Shown here: piece after piece, positions 45,322 through 53,658 of the stretch
How the letters are laid out: each line of letters opens with the position of its first letter
How positions within the stretch are numbered: position 1 is the stretch's first letter
Source of the DNA: Bacillus_I endophytica_A
GTDB taxonomy: Bacteria; Bacillota; Bacilli; Bacillales; Bacillaceae_H
Assembly: GCF_026790145.1 (NCBI RefSeq)
Contig: NZ_JALAMS010000015.1
Coordinates: forward strand, 1-64,000
Direction: 5' to 3'
DNA: 64,000 nt
Position numbers and translations under genes: made by a program
The notes under the pieces: model-generated
Told to the model about the DNA's origin: nothing
The model's database searches: none
Seen by the model: only the letters and a program-made list of their open reading frames with translations

Positions 45322-45355
45322 AAAAGACAAGAAGGGATTTCCCTTCTTGTCTTTT
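45322..45355. terminator. Bidirectional terminator between ylbP and gerR
   Basis: Arms AAAAGACAAGAAGGG and CCCTTCTTGTCTTTT surround ATTT. Poly-A and poly-T flanks allow action on both converging genes. Confidence 0.9.
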
Positions 45356-45920
45356 ACTTCACTTCTTCCACTTTTTCCTTTACAGTTGAGTCACTTAAAA
45401 CAACTCTTTTTGCTCTTTCCATAATTTCAATAAGCGCTTTATAGTCATCTCTTACAACAATTAAATTTGTTTGTAGCATTTGTTTTTCCTGCTCCAACCT
45501 GTTTACTTTCTTTTCTAACTCTTTTATTTTCAAACTAAGCTTTTTATTTTCTTCTGCAGTTTCCAAAGAACCACCATTTCCATTTTTAAGATTCTGCAGA
45601 TAGCTAATAATCTCATCAAGCGTTAACGTTTTAACCCCTGTTCCTTCCTCAGAAGCATTTTGTACAAAAATCGGTGCTGGAACAGCTGAAGACTTAAATT
45701 CTTTTCGCTGTTTTTTAGCACTTTCAATTCCTGTTTTATATTGCTTGCGAACATAGGAATTCCAACGAAATCCGCAAGCAGCTGATGTTCTTGATAGCTT
45801 TCTTCCTACTTCTTCAAAAGCGGCTAGCTGTGTCCCACCTTCTCTAATATGGCGAAGGACTACTTCCGCCAACAATAAATCTTCATCACTAGTCCATGCA
45901 TCCTGCCTTGTTGATGTCAT
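45354..45920 (-). CDS. gerR: Sporulation transcription regulator GerR / RsfA family
   Basis: A 188-aa regulator. The N-terminal Myb/SANT-like DNA-binding domain reads TRQDAWTSDEDLLLAEVVLRH and continues to GFRWNSYVRKQY (residues 1-60); a coiled coil (about residues 120-170) follows the low-complexity middle. In B. subtilis GerR (YlbO) acts in the mother cell under sigma-E and adjusts sigma-E genes; RsfA is its forespore paralogue. The ylbP-ylbO-rpmF-ylbN neighbourhood points to GerR and not RsfA. Confidence 0.88.
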   Translation of the reverse strand: MTSTRQDAWTSDEDLLLAEVVLRHIREGGTQLAAFEEVGRKLSRTSAACGFRWNSYVRKQYKTGIESAKKQRKEFKSSAVPAPIFVQNASEEGTGVKTLTLDEIISYLQNLKNGNGGSLETAEENKKLSLKIKELEKKVNRLEQEKQMLQTNLIVVRDDYKALIEIMERAKRVVLSDSTVKEKVEEVK

Positions 45921-46028
45921 CTTTAATCCCCCCTATTCTGTTTACTATATACGTATGCAGCTAATAGGGAAGATAGACTAGAAGAAATACATGATTGTTT
46001 TTTTAAACTCTTCTTTTTCAAGACAAAT

Positions 46029-46061
46029 AAAAAAACAGTGCAAAAATGCACTGTTTTTTTA
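46029..46061 (-). terminator. Terminator downstream of rpmF
   Basis: Arms AAAAAACAGTGCA and TGCACTGTTTTTTT around AAA, immediately after the rpmF stop. Confidence 0.88.
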
Positions 46062-46232
46062 TTATTTTGCTACTTCTTTTCCTTTGTATGTTCCACAAGC
46101 TTTACATACGCGGTGTGCAAGCTTCATGTCGCCACAATTTGGGCATTCTACCATACCAGGAACTTGTAGTTTGAAATGCGTACGACGAGTTCTTTTCTTC
46201 ATTTTAGAAGTTCTTCTAAAAGGTACAGCCAT
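46062..46232 (-). CDS. rpmF: 50S ribosomal protein L32
   Basis: A 56-aa zinc-ribbon ribosomal protein. It begins AVPFRRTSKMKKRTRRTH and has four zinc cysteines in CPNCG and CKACG separated by KLAHRV. It has GGAGGTGGG upstream of its ATG. It follows ylbN by 68 bp, the DUF177-rpmF pair conserved throughout bacteria, and is closed by a terminator. Confidence 0.97.
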   Translation of the reverse strand: MAVPFRRTSKMKKRTRRTHFKLQVPGMVECPNCGDMKLAHRVCKACGTYKGKEVAK

Positions 46233-46300
46233 TCTTCCCACCTCCTTAAAAGGATTTACATCATATGAAGGCCGGTTAAGCCGGATCTTCTTAAAGGTTG

Positions 46301-46825
46301 TTAGTCTTTCTTGTCTTTAAAATAATCCTGAAGAACAGAGAGACGTGGATCTACTTTTTGTTCTTGATCTTCCTCTGTAATAACCTGCCAATCGTGACCA
46401 GACTGAGGGGCAGCCCCTTCTGGATTCTGTTCGTCACTAAAAACTTGGATAGGCACTTGAAGGACGATAAGTTCTTCCACTACCGGCTGTAAATCAACGA
46501 TATCTTGTTCAATGTAATGAACATCTTCTCCTGTTTCTTCATCTGTTGACGTTAAAATAAAGGTTTCATCCGTTTCAATGTCAAATTCATAAGGAACATC
46601 AACAAGTGTTCTCGCACAAGGCAAGATAAGTTCCCCTTGTATTCTTAAATGAAAGGTAACATGTGTTGAGAAAATGTCTCCTCTTCCCGTAATATGAACA
46701 GGAGAAATATCACGAATCTCTCCATCTCGTTTTACGATGTCAGACAAATCTACTTTCTCATCTATATTTAAACCTTTACTTTGTAATTTACGCAGTTGGT
46801 GCACTGACCATTTCAACGTTATCAC
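46301..46825 (-). CDS. ylbN: YceD/DUF177 family protein YlbN
   Basis: A 174-aa protein of the DUF177 family with the conserved middle segment LILPCARTLVDVPYEFDI, where the cysteine and arginine are typical. YceD homologues are linked to 23S rRNA metabolism and always pair with rpmF; plant homologues act in plastid 23S rRNA accumulation. Divergent from tmcAL with 150 bp between them. Confidence 0.9.
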   Translation of the reverse strand: MITLKWSVHQLRKLQSKGLNIDEKVDLSDIVKRDGEIRDISPVHITGRGDIFSTHVTFHLRIQGELILPCARTLVDVPYEFDIETDETFILTSTDEETGEDVHYIEQDIVDLQPVVEELIVLQVPIQVFSDEQNPEGAAPQSGHDWQVITEEDQEQKVDPRLSVLQDYFKDKKD

Positions 46826-46865
46826 CTCAAAGCAACAAAAGTAATTATAGCCTTCACAAAGCTAT

Positions 46866-46894
46866 TTGTCAATATTTTTTCTTTACACTATAAT
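46866..46894 (+). promoter_or_regulatory. Sigma-A promoter of tmcAL
   Basis: TTGTCA (46866-46871) and TATAAT (46889-46894) are exactly 17 bp apart on the plus strand, about 80 bp before the tmcAL start. Confidence 0.8.
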
Positions 46895-46975
46895 GTTGGT
46901 AATCGTTATCGTATATCCACTTTATCATTTTTTTTATAAATTGCAAAAGAAAAGTTTAAAAAGGAGGCAAAAAGC

Positions 46976-48181
46976 TTGAAAACAGTAGGTATTATCGCCG
47001 AATATAATCCGTTTCATAATGGGCACCTCTACCATATAAATGAAGCAAAGAAGCAAAGTGATACAGATTGTGCAGTCGTTATTATGAGCGGGAATTTTCT
47101 CCAGCGCGGGGAACCTGCTCTTGTTTCAAAATGGGCTCGCACTGCAATGGCTTTAAAAGCAGGAGCAGATGTTGTGATTGAGCTTCCATTTTTATTTGCC
47201 GTAGGACACGCTGATACGTTTGCATATGGTGCTATAAACATTCTAGAATCCCTGTCTGTTTCTTCTCTTTGCTTTGGGAGTGAACATGGAGATATCTCTG
47301 CCTTCCTAAAAGCAGCTGAAATTGTACGTGCAAACAAACCTCTTATCGAAGAAAACATTAAAGCTGAAATGAAAAAAGGGAGCAGCTACCCAAATGCAGT
47401 AACAAATGCTTTAACTCATTTTAAAACTGATTTAGATCTATCACAACCAAACAATATCCTTGGTTTTTCTTATGTAAAAGAAATTCAGAAACTTGGTGCT
47501 AAGTTAGCTCCTTTTACAATTCAGCGAAAAAGTGCAGACTATCATGATGAAAGTCTTCCAAGTGGCCCTATTGCAAGTGCTACAAGCATCCGAAAAAGCC
47601 TATTCTCAAACCAAACAACTATTGAAAGTCTTTCTTCTTTCACACCACTTTCTACAGTTGATGAGCTGCAAAAGTATAAGAAAACATATAAACTTTTGCA
47701 TAATTGGGAAGCCTATTTCTCCTATTTACAGCATCAACTTTTCATTCTTTCGGCTTCTGAGCTTAAAAGTCATTATGAAATGGAAGAAGGAATGGAATAC
47801 CGCTTCTTAAAAATGTTGAAAGAAGCTGACTCCTTCCAAACATTGATGACCCTTATTAAAAACAAACGTTACACATGGACAAGACTTCAGCGCATGTGCC
47901 TACATATTTTAATGAATACCAATAAAGAAGAAGCTAAAACGCTTCTAGGCAGTCCTCCTCCATATGCAAGACTTCTAGGAATGACAAAGCAAGGAAAAAA
48001 CTACTTAAATACAATGAAAAAAACTTTTGAAGTTCCCCTTGTTTCAGCCGTATCTAAAATGGACCATCCCCTTTTAAATATGGATATAAAAGCAACTAGA
48101 GTATATAGCCTACCTTTAGATATAAAGGTGCGTCAGCGCTTTTTCAAGCAAGAATATACAACACCACCTATTCAACTATGA
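46976..48181 (+). CDS. tmcAL: tRNA(Met) cytidine acetate ligase
   Basis: Makes N4-acetylcytidine at the wobble position of elongator tRNA-Met using acetate and ATP (ylbM). The nucleotidyltransferase core begins VGIIAEYNPFHNGHLYH with the HxGH-type motif, followed by MSGNFLQRGEPAL. Length 401 aa. TTG start with AAAGGAGG upstream. It is one of few plus-strand genes here and ends at a bidirectional terminator shared with ylbL. Confidence 0.94.
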   Translation: MKTVGIIAEYNPFHNGHLYHINEAKKQSDTDCAVVIMSGNFLQRGEPALVSKWARTAMALKAGADVVIELPFLFAVGHADTFAYGAINILESLSVSSLCFGSEHGDISAFLKAAEIVRANKPLIEENIKAEMKKGSSYPNAVTNALTHFKTDLDLSQPNNILGFSYVKEIQKLGAKLAPFTIQRKSADYHDESLPSGPIASATSIRKSLFSNQTTIESLSSFTPLSTVDELQKYKKTYKLLHNWEAYFSYLQHQLFILSASELKSHYEMEEGMEYRFLKMLKEADSFQTLMTLIKNKRYTWTRLQRMCLHILMNTNKEEAKTLLGSPPPYARLLGMTKQGKNYLNTMKKTFEVPLVSAVSKMDHPLLNMDIKATRVYSLPLDIKVRQRFFKQEYTTPPIQL

Positions 48182-48182
48182 A

Positions 48183-48223
48183 AAAAGAGCTGTTTCCCGT
48201 ATCATACGGAAAACAGCTCTTTT
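48183..48223. terminator. Bidirectional terminator between tmcAL and ylbL
   Basis: Arms AAAAGAGCTGTTT and AAACAGCTCTTTT enclose a second small stem (CCGTATCATACGG), placed between converging stops. Confidence 0.9.
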
Positions 48224-49249
48224 CTATTCTTTTTCAGGCATCTTATTTAAGTAGGAAACAGCATCGTCAAACGTATCAACAGGTACAACTTTCATATCTG
48301 TATCAATTTGTTTAGCTGCCTTTAGGGCATCTTGATAGTTAGAGTTTTTTGCTCCATGATTGTTTGGCGCAAAGAAAATCTCCGCTCCTGCTTTATCAGC
48401 TGCCACAATCTTTTGCTCAATTCCACCAATTTCTCCTACCTCTCCTTTTTCATTGATTGTGCCTGTTCCAGCAATTTGACGGCCCTTTGTCAAATCATCT
48501 TTTGTTAACTGATTATAAATTTCAAGTGAAAACATGAGTCCTGCTGATGGGCCCCCAATTTCTTCTGAGTTAATTTTAACTTTTGGATCAACAGAGATAT
48601 CAAAATCTGTTACAAGTGAAATTCCCATTCCAACTCGGTTATTCAACACTTTTAACTGCTCTAGTGTAATGGTCTCTGTTTTGACTTTTTCATTTCTCTT
48701 AAATGTAACGCTTACTTTATCTCCTGCTTTTTTTCCTTCTACATATGAGATAAGATCTTCACTGTGTTTTACAAGTTTGTTATCTACTTTTGTTACAATA
48801 TCACCTGTTTTTAATACGCCGTCTGCTGGCATATCTGGAGCAACTGCCATTACATAAACACCATCATATTTATACTCTATATCTTTGCCCGCTTTCTCGT
48901 ACGCAATGGCAATCGCAGATTCTTGAGACATTTCCATCATATGAAGCTGACGAGTGTTATACTCTTCATTGCTTTCATTTTCACCCAATATTTCCTCTTC
49001 TTTATAAAGGTGACTAAAGTCTTGAAAATGAGCAAGTGCATAAGAAAGTGGCGTTGCTTTTCCAATACGAACCGTTGTTAACATAAGGGCCCCTTCTTCT
49101 TTATAGCCGCCTTCTACTTTCACAATCGGTTCTAACTCTTCTGCAAGTCCTGGCTTCGTAATATAGTATGACAATGGAATGAACGTAATGGAGAAGATAA
49201 TAAGAACTCCAATGATAAACCATATAACTCTTTTGCTACTACTTTTCAT
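48224..49249 (-). CDS. ylbL: PDZ and Lon-type serine protease YlbL
   Basis: Membrane-anchored protease with an N-terminal helix (residues 9-29), a PDZ domain (about residues 120-200, APDMPADGVLKTGDIVTKV) and a Lon-like S16 domain with the Ser in GGPSAGLMF near residue 235 and Lys in GEIGGIEQKIVAADKAG. In B. subtilis YlbL with CtpA degrades the SOS division inhibitor YneA. Length 341 aa. It overlaps the 3' end of ylbK by 11 nt. Confidence 0.92.
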   Translation of the reverse strand: MKSSSKRVIWFIIGVLIIFSITFIPLSYYITKPGLAEELEPIVKVEGGYKEEGALMLTTVRIGKATPLSYALAHFQDFSHLYKEEEILGENESNEEYNTRQLHMMEMSQESAIAIAYEKAGKDIEYKYDGVYVMAVAPDMPADGVLKTGDIVTKVDNKLVKHSEDLISYVEGKKAGDKVSVTFKRNEKVKTETITLEQLKVLNNRVGMGISLVTDFDISVDPKVKINSEEIGGPSAGLMFSLEIYNQLTKDDLTKGRQIAGTGTINEKGEVGEIGGIEQKIVAADKAGAEIFFAPNNHGAKNSNYQDALKAAKQIDTDMKVVPVDTFDDAVSYLNKMPEKE

Positions 49250-50042
49250 GAAATGACTCCTTCCACGTCTCTATCTTTTCCTTAATAGCGGGAAGCTGTT
49301 TTATTGCTTCTGCTTCCCCTTGTTCAATAATTTCTTTAATGTTTGTAAAAGCTCTTGAGCTAAACTTTTCAACGCGTGGACGAATCATAATGTCACAATT
49401 TGTTTCCCGGTTTTTAACAAGTTCCATCTGCAAAATATCAAAACTTTGCAAAATAACGTCAAAAATCGAACCAATCTCAGCATCCATTTTAACACGTGAA
49501 ACGTTCACACCAATAACAATATCAGCTCCCATTTCTTTTACGACGGAGACTGGGATGCGATCAACAACTCCTCCATCGACAAGAAAACGGCCATTAATTT
49601 TTTCAGGTACAAAAATGCCTGGTATCGAAATACTTGCTCTTACAGCTGGAGCAATTGGTCCTTTATCAAATACTACTTTTTCTCCTGTTTTAATATCTGT
49701 TGTTACAATTGATAAAGGGATATTTAAGTCTTCAATGTTCTTGTTTTTCGTAAACATACGCACAAGTTCTTTCACACGTTCTCCTGCAATAAAGCCCATT
49801 TTAGGTAGCGTAAGATCTGTGTAATATTTACGCTTGAACGCAAACGCAATGCGATAAAGCTGCTCCATTTCAAGCCCAGTTCCGTAAAAGGCACCAACAA
49901 GCGCTCCCATGCTACTTCCTGCTAAATAGTCAACTTCTATATTTTCTTCTTTTAAGACTTTTAAAACTCCAAGATGCGCAAATCCTCTCGCACCTCCAGA
50001 GCCTAGAGCAATACCAATTTTCGGGCGATTCATCTCCTTCAC
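49239..50042 (-). CDS. ylbK: Patatin-like phospholipase family protein YlbK
   Basis: A 267-aa patatin-fold esterase. The oxyanion hole GSGGARG near residue 15, the nucleophile elbow GSSMG (Ser near residue 43) and the aspartate in VDGGVVD near residue 155 form the Ser-Asp dyad. No signal peptide. Substrate unknown. The start is a GTG at 50042 with AAGGA 7 nt upstream; an ATG three codons later lies too close to its GGAG. Confidence 0.88.
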   Translation of the reverse strand: MKEMNRPKIGIALGSGGARGFAHLGVLKVLKEENIEVDYLAGSSMGALVGAFYGTGLEMEQLYRIAFAFKRKYYTDLTLPKMGFIAGERVKELVRMFTKNKNIEDLNIPLSIVTTDIKTGEKVVFDKGPIAPAVRASISIPGIFVPEKINGRFLVDGGVVDRIPVSVVKEMGADIVIGVNVSRVKMDAEIGSIFDVILQSFDILQMELVKNRETNCDIMIRPRVEKFSSRAFTNIKEIIEQGEAEAIKQLPAIKEKIETWKESFHEK

Positions 50043-50213
50043 CCCATTATCCTTTATGAATTCTTTGGTCTAAATAATCCCCCAATGCTCGTATATTAGA
50101 ATATGTACAACCTTCACTTTGGAGACGAAATCGTTAAAAATAGTTTATCACGTCTCCCTATTTGTTGCATGTTTAACCCAAATGTAATCTATGATAGCTA
50201 AAGGAGGAAAAGT

Positions 50214-51425
50214 GTGAAAACATCGTTTATAAAAACTGGTCTTCTCTCTTTATTATCTCTTATGCTAGCAAGTACTCTTATTATGTATCCAAAACAAGCT
50301 TTTGATGCCTCTTTACGGGGTCTCAACATATGGTGGGAAGTTGTTTTCCCTTCTCTTCTTCCTTTCTTTATTATTTCTGAGATGCTGATTGGTTTTGGAG
50401 TTGTTCGCTTTATTGGTATTTTACTTGAACCTTTGATGCGCCCCGTTTTTCGCGTTCCAGGTATCGGTGGATTTGTACTTGCAATGGGAATGGCTTCAGG
50501 ATTTCCAGCAGGAGCCAAGCTATCCGCAAACATGCGTAAAAAAGGGCAGCTAACCCGAATTGAGGCAGAACGTCTTGCTTCCTTTACGAATTCTTCAAAT
50601 CCTGTATTTATTTTCGGAGCCGTTTCTGTCGGTTTTTTTCATAATCCTCATTTAGGAGTGTTACTTGCTTGCGCTCACTATGGGGGAAATTTGCTCGTTG
50701 GCATTGCAATGAGATTCTACGGACGAAAGGAAGAGAGAGATTACCGTACTAAAGAACCAAAGAGCTCTTTTTCACCCCTCATTGCTTTTAAAGAAATGCA
50801 TAAAGCTAGAATAGAAGATGGACGAATGATTGGCAAACTGCTTGGTGATGCAATTATGTCCTCTGTGCAAACGCTCTTTATGATCGGCGGATTTATGATC
50901 ATTTTTTCTGTGTTAAACAGGCTTCTTTATGTAACCAACATTACATCTCTCATTGGAGAAGGACTTGGCATTATCTTTTCAGCCCTTGAATTGTCAACGT
51001 CTTTAAGCTTGCCGTTTATTTCAGGAATTTTTGAAATTACACTCGGCAATCAGCTTATTAGTGAAACTCATTCACCACTATTTCAACAAGTTATGCTCGC
51101 GTCATTTGTTCTTGCATTTAGCGGATTGTCTGTTCAAGCCCAAGTAGCAAGTCTTTTAGCAGATACTGATATTCGCTTTTCGCCCTTTTTCATGGCCCGT
51201 ATCCTTCATGCTGTGTTTTCCGTTTTCCTTATTTTCCTTTTATGGAATCCGCTTCGTGAACATGTTACAACACTAAGTGGAAGCGGTGAACCTTCTCAAA
51301 GTGTTTTATCGCTCTTTTTCACAGAATGGTGGCAAATATGCATTACATATGGTCCGCTCTTCACTATTGCTATGCTTACTATATATACTTATCTTTATAG
51401 TCGAAAAATAAAGTATAAGTTATAA
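50214..51425 (+). CDS. ylbJ: Sporulation integral membrane protein YlbJ
   Basis: A 403-aa membrane protein with nucleoside-recognition (Gate) domains: about eight to ten hydrophobic helices, with LNIWWEVVFPSLLPFFIISE near residue 38 and GMASGFPAGAKLSANMRKKG near residue 95. B. subtilis ylbJ is sigma-E dependent and needed for heat-resistant spores. The start is a GTG with AAAGGAGG upstream. It converges with coaD. Confidence 0.9.
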   Translation: MKTSFIKTGLLSLLSLMLASTLIMYPKQAFDASLRGLNIWWEVVFPSLLPFFIISEMLIGFGVVRFIGILLEPLMRPVFRVPGIGGFVLAMGMASGFPAGAKLSANMRKKGQLTRIEAERLASFTNSSNPVFIFGAVSVGFFHNPHLGVLLACAHYGGNLLVGIAMRFYGRKEERDYRTKEPKSSFSPLIAFKEMHKARIEDGRMIGKLLGDAIMSSVQTLFMIGGFMIIFSVLNRLLYVTNITSLIGEGLGIIFSALELSTSLSLPFISGIFEITLGNQLISETHSPLFQQVMLASFVLAFSGLSVQAQVASLLADTDIRFSPFFMARILHAVFSVFLIFLLWNPLREHVTTLSGSGEPSQSVLSLFFTEWWQICITYGPLFTIAMLTIYTYLYSRKIKYKL

Positions 51426-51456
51426 AAAAAAGCGATAACGCTATCGCTTTTTTTAC
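51424..51456. terminator. Bidirectional terminator between ylbJ and coaD
   Basis: Arms AAAAAAAGCGATA and TATCGCTTTTTTT around ACGC, between converging stops. Confidence 0.88.
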
Positions 51457-51935
51457 TCTTTAAATTTTTGACTAAGCGCTTCTGCAACAGGGGCTGGCAC
51501 AAGTTCTGAAATGTTCCCTCCGTATTTGGCTACTTCTTTTACAATGCTTGAACTTAAAAAAGAATATTGATTGTTTGTCATCATAAATAATGTTTCAATA
51601 TTGTCATCAAGTACTCTGTTTACAGAAGTAATTTGCATTTCATATTCAAAATCAGAGACCGCTCGCAAACCTCTTAAAATAGCGCTTGCATCTTTTTGTT
51701 TCGCATACTCCATTAAAAGACCTGTATGAATCTCGATTTTAACGTTTGGCAGATGACTTGTAACGGTTTTTAATAATTCTGCTCGTTCATCAGCTGAAAA
51801 AAGCGGTTTTTTGGCAGAGTTGTGCAAGATACATACATAAACCGTATCAAACACTTTTGCACCTCTTGTAATAATATCTAAGTGGCCATTTGTTACAGGA
51901 TCAAAGCTGCCTGGACAAATTGCAATGCTCCCCAT
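51453..51935 (-). CDS. coaD: Phosphopantetheine adenylyltransferase
   Basis: Transfers AMP to 4'-phosphopantetheine, the fourth step of CoA synthesis. The 160-aa nucleotidyltransferase has CPGSFDPVTNGHLDI with the HxGH-type motif at the N-terminus, ILRGLRAVSDFEYE and the C-terminal SSSIVKEVAKYGG. Gene order rsmD-coaD is conserved in Firmicutes; about 30 bp separate them. Confidence 0.97.
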   Translation of the reverse strand: MGSIAICPGSFDPVTNGHLDIITRGAKVFDTVYVCILHNSAKKPLFSADERAELLKTVTSHLPNVKIEIHTGLLMEYAKQKDASAILRGLRAVSDFEYEMQITSVNRVLDDNIETLFMMTNNQYSFLSSSIVKEVAKYGGNISELVPAPVAEALSQKFKE

Positions 51936-51967
51936 AATTTTGCTCCCTTCTCTTCCTAAAACTTGTT

Positions 51968-52519
51968 TTATCCATGTTTATAAATCGAAATCACTGTTAA
52001 TCCATATACTTCTTTTTTAACGCGGTGCAGCTTACCAATAACTTCTGGAAGTTCAACATTATTCTCATGCTCCCCCATTATAATTCCTTCTTCTTTTAAT
52101 AAATGACGTTTTTGAATTCCCTCCATAAGATGCAGGAGTTTTTGCGCTTTATATGGCGGATCAAGCATAATTAAATCAAACTGTAGCTCTCGTTTCTCTA
52201 TAGCTTTCAGCGCTCGTTCTGCATCATTGCGATACACTTCAGCACGATCTGTAAGCTTACAGGAATTTAGATTTTCTTTGATGGTCCGAATGGCTTTCCC
52301 ATCTCGGTCTACAAAAATCATGCTTTGGAGCCCTCTACTTAGCGCCTCAATTCCAAGACCACCGCTACCTCCAAACAAATCAAGCCCTATCCCACCATCA
52401 AAATAGGGTCCAATCATATTGAAAATCGCTTCTTTTACTTTATCTGTTGTCGGGCGAGTTGTTGTGCCTGGAACAGCTTTTAAACTTAGTCCTTTTTTAT
52501 CACCTGATACTACTCTCAT
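51968..52519 (-). CDS. rsmD: 16S rRNA (guanine(966)-N2)-methyltransferase
   Basis: SAM-dependent methyltransferase of the small ribosomal subunit (ylbH). The protein opens MRVVSGDKKGLSLKAVPG, the SAM motif is GLDLFGGSGGLGIEAL near residue 40, and the catalytic LDPPY near residue 120. Length 183 aa. It is upstream of coaD in one likely operon. Confidence 0.95.
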   Translation of the reverse strand: MRVVSGDKKGLSLKAVPGTTTRPTTDKVKEAIFNMIGPYFDGGIGLDLFGGSGGLGIEALSRGLQSMIFVDRDGKAIRTIKENLNSCKLTDRAEVYRNDAERALKAIEKRELQFDLIMLDPPYKAQKLLHLMEGIQKRHLLKEEGIIMGEHENNVELPEVIGKLHRVKKEVYGLTVISIYKHG

Positions 52520-52633
52520 TATTTTTCAACCTCGGCTTGTCAAGATATGTATACTTCATTTCACTTATCTTATCAAATTCTTATACAAACGTAAAATAAG
52601 CTCACTTTCTTTTAAAGTTTTTTGTGGCCTTTT

Positions 52634-52662
52634 GTATAACTTTTTTAGATTTGGATAAACTG
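52634..52662 (+). promoter_or_regulatory. Candidate forespore (sigma-F/sigma-G) promoter of the CsfG-like RNA
   Basis: GTATA (52634-52638) and GGATAAACTG (52653-52662) resemble the forespore -35 GywTA and -10 GGnrAnAnTw. The spacer counted between these blocks is 14 bp, a little short. Position fits an RNA starting near 52668. Confidence 0.6.
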
Positions 52663-52667
52663 ACAAG

Positions 52668-52841
52668 TAGCAACATCTTGATGAGATGTTGTTGCCAACC
52701 GCGGAGAAGACTTACGTTCCCCATAAGTTCTTCCTCCGGTTTCTCCTCTCCCTTTGCCTTCTTATCTTGATTAACAAACATACGGGAATGTTAATCTTGC
52801 TATAGAAGGACCCTGCAATCAAGTGATTGCAGGGTTTTTTT
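52668..52841 (+). ncRNA. csfG: Probable CsfG-like sporulation small RNA
   Basis: The rsmD-ylbG interval is the known location of CsfG, a forespore-specific small RNA conserved in spore formers. Here a forespore-type promoter is followed by a 5' hairpin (arms CAACATCT 52671-52678 and AGATGTTG 52684-52691), a pyrimidine-rich single-stranded region (about 52728-52770), a second stem (GATTAACA 52769-52776 and TGTTAATC 52789-52796) and a strong terminator. About 170 nt, no convincing reading frame. Ends are predicted. Confidence 0.68.
52811..52841 (+). terminator. Terminator of the CsfG-like RNA
   Basis: CCCTGCAATCA and TGATTGCAGGG arms (52811-52834) are followed by seven T on the plus strand. 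Confidence 0.9.
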
Positions 52842-52904
52842 ATGTTGTCCTTTTTGGTAGAGTAAGCTTAGCTCTTATTATAAAACATTAAAGGAGAAAA
52901 GAAG

Positions 52905-53291
52905 ATGATTCAACGTTTCATTGAACTTGGGGAAGGTTATTCAGATCTTTATGAACTATTAGAAATAGCGAGAAATCAATCACACCGTGTACGCCATCTT
53001 ATGATTTTAAATACAGAAAAAGAGGGAAGAAAGCTCTCTTCCTTTCTTGTCATCCTTGAGCCTACTTCTGTTGGTTCTTTTCAGCCTCTTTATATTTGTC
53101 GCGAAGGTATTGCTGTTACAGATCAAAAAAGCAAGCGACTTCTACTGTTCGAAGCGCTTGCTGAAGATTTAGGAAAAACCATTATAACGCTTGATGTAAA
53201 ACCCTCCACTTTTTTTGGTGAAAAGGAACTTTACTTCCAGCATTTAATCGGCATTTTGCGAATGAATCGCTATATTCCGCCTTTAAGCTAA
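52905..53291 (+). CDS. Conserved hypothetical protein (DUF7147-like)
   Basis: A 128-aa plus-strand protein between the CsfG-like RNA and ylbG, with AAAGGAG before the ATG. It has no signal peptide or membrane segment and a mixed alpha/beta composition; notable segments are RFIELGEGYSDLYELLEIAR at the start and LIGILRMNRYIPPLS at the end. Bacillaceae carry a similar small gene beside ylbG of unknown function. It converges with ylbG with only 3 bp between stop codons and no terminator between them. Confidence 0.75.
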   Translation: MIQRFIELGEGYSDLYELLEIARNQSHRVRHLMILNTEKEGRKLSSFLVILEPTSVGSFQPLYICREGIAVTDQKSKRLLLFEALAEDLGKTIITLDVKPSTFFGEKELYFQHLIGILRMNRYIPPLS

Positions 53292-53294
53292 ATT

Positions 53295-53576
53295 CTATAA
53301 TCCAATTTTATAATCATATTCTTTTGCTTTATCAGGTCTTGAATTTTCAAACTCTGTTTTCAGAGATCCTTTATAAGATAGAAGAACTTTCTTCACATAT
53401 GGAAGGCTCTTTAATTTAGTCATTACGCCTTCTGATTTTTCTTTATCACAGTATAAAACCGCATATTTAAGCGATTTTGAAACGTAGTGAACGTTTCCAT
53501 ATTTTCTTAAAGCTTTTGCTTGCTTTACAGAGTTTAAATAAACGACAAGGCCTTGTCGCTCTGTCATGATCACCAT
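53295..53576 (-). CDS. ylbG: UPF0298 family protein YlbG
   Basis: A 93-aa protein with the conserved ERQGLVVYLNS, LRKYGNVHYVSKSLKYAVLYCD and C-terminal KAKEYDYKIGL. Function unknown; found throughout Bacilli next to ricF (ylbF). The ATG at 53576 has GGGGG 5 nt upstream; the ATG at codon 4 is an alternative. Confidence 0.9.
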   Translation of the reverse strand: MVIMTERQGLVVYLNSVKQAKALRKYGNVHYVSKSLKYAVLYCDKEKSEGVMTKLKSLPYVKKVLLSYKGSLKTEFENSRPDKAKEYDYKIGL

Positions 53577-53613
53577 TGCTTCCCCCTTTATTGCTTGTAC
53601 TATGTATAATGCT

Positions 53614-53643
53614 AAGGCGTGTTACTAAACTGTAACACGCCTT
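53614..53643. terminator. 12-bp hairpin between ricF and ylbG
   Basis: AAGGCGTGTTAC and GTAACACGCCTT flank a 6-nt loop. There is no clear T tract on the minus strand, so it may be a weak terminator or RNA stabiliser for ricF. Confidence 0.6.
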
Positions 53644-53658
53644 AAAATCTATATTAGG

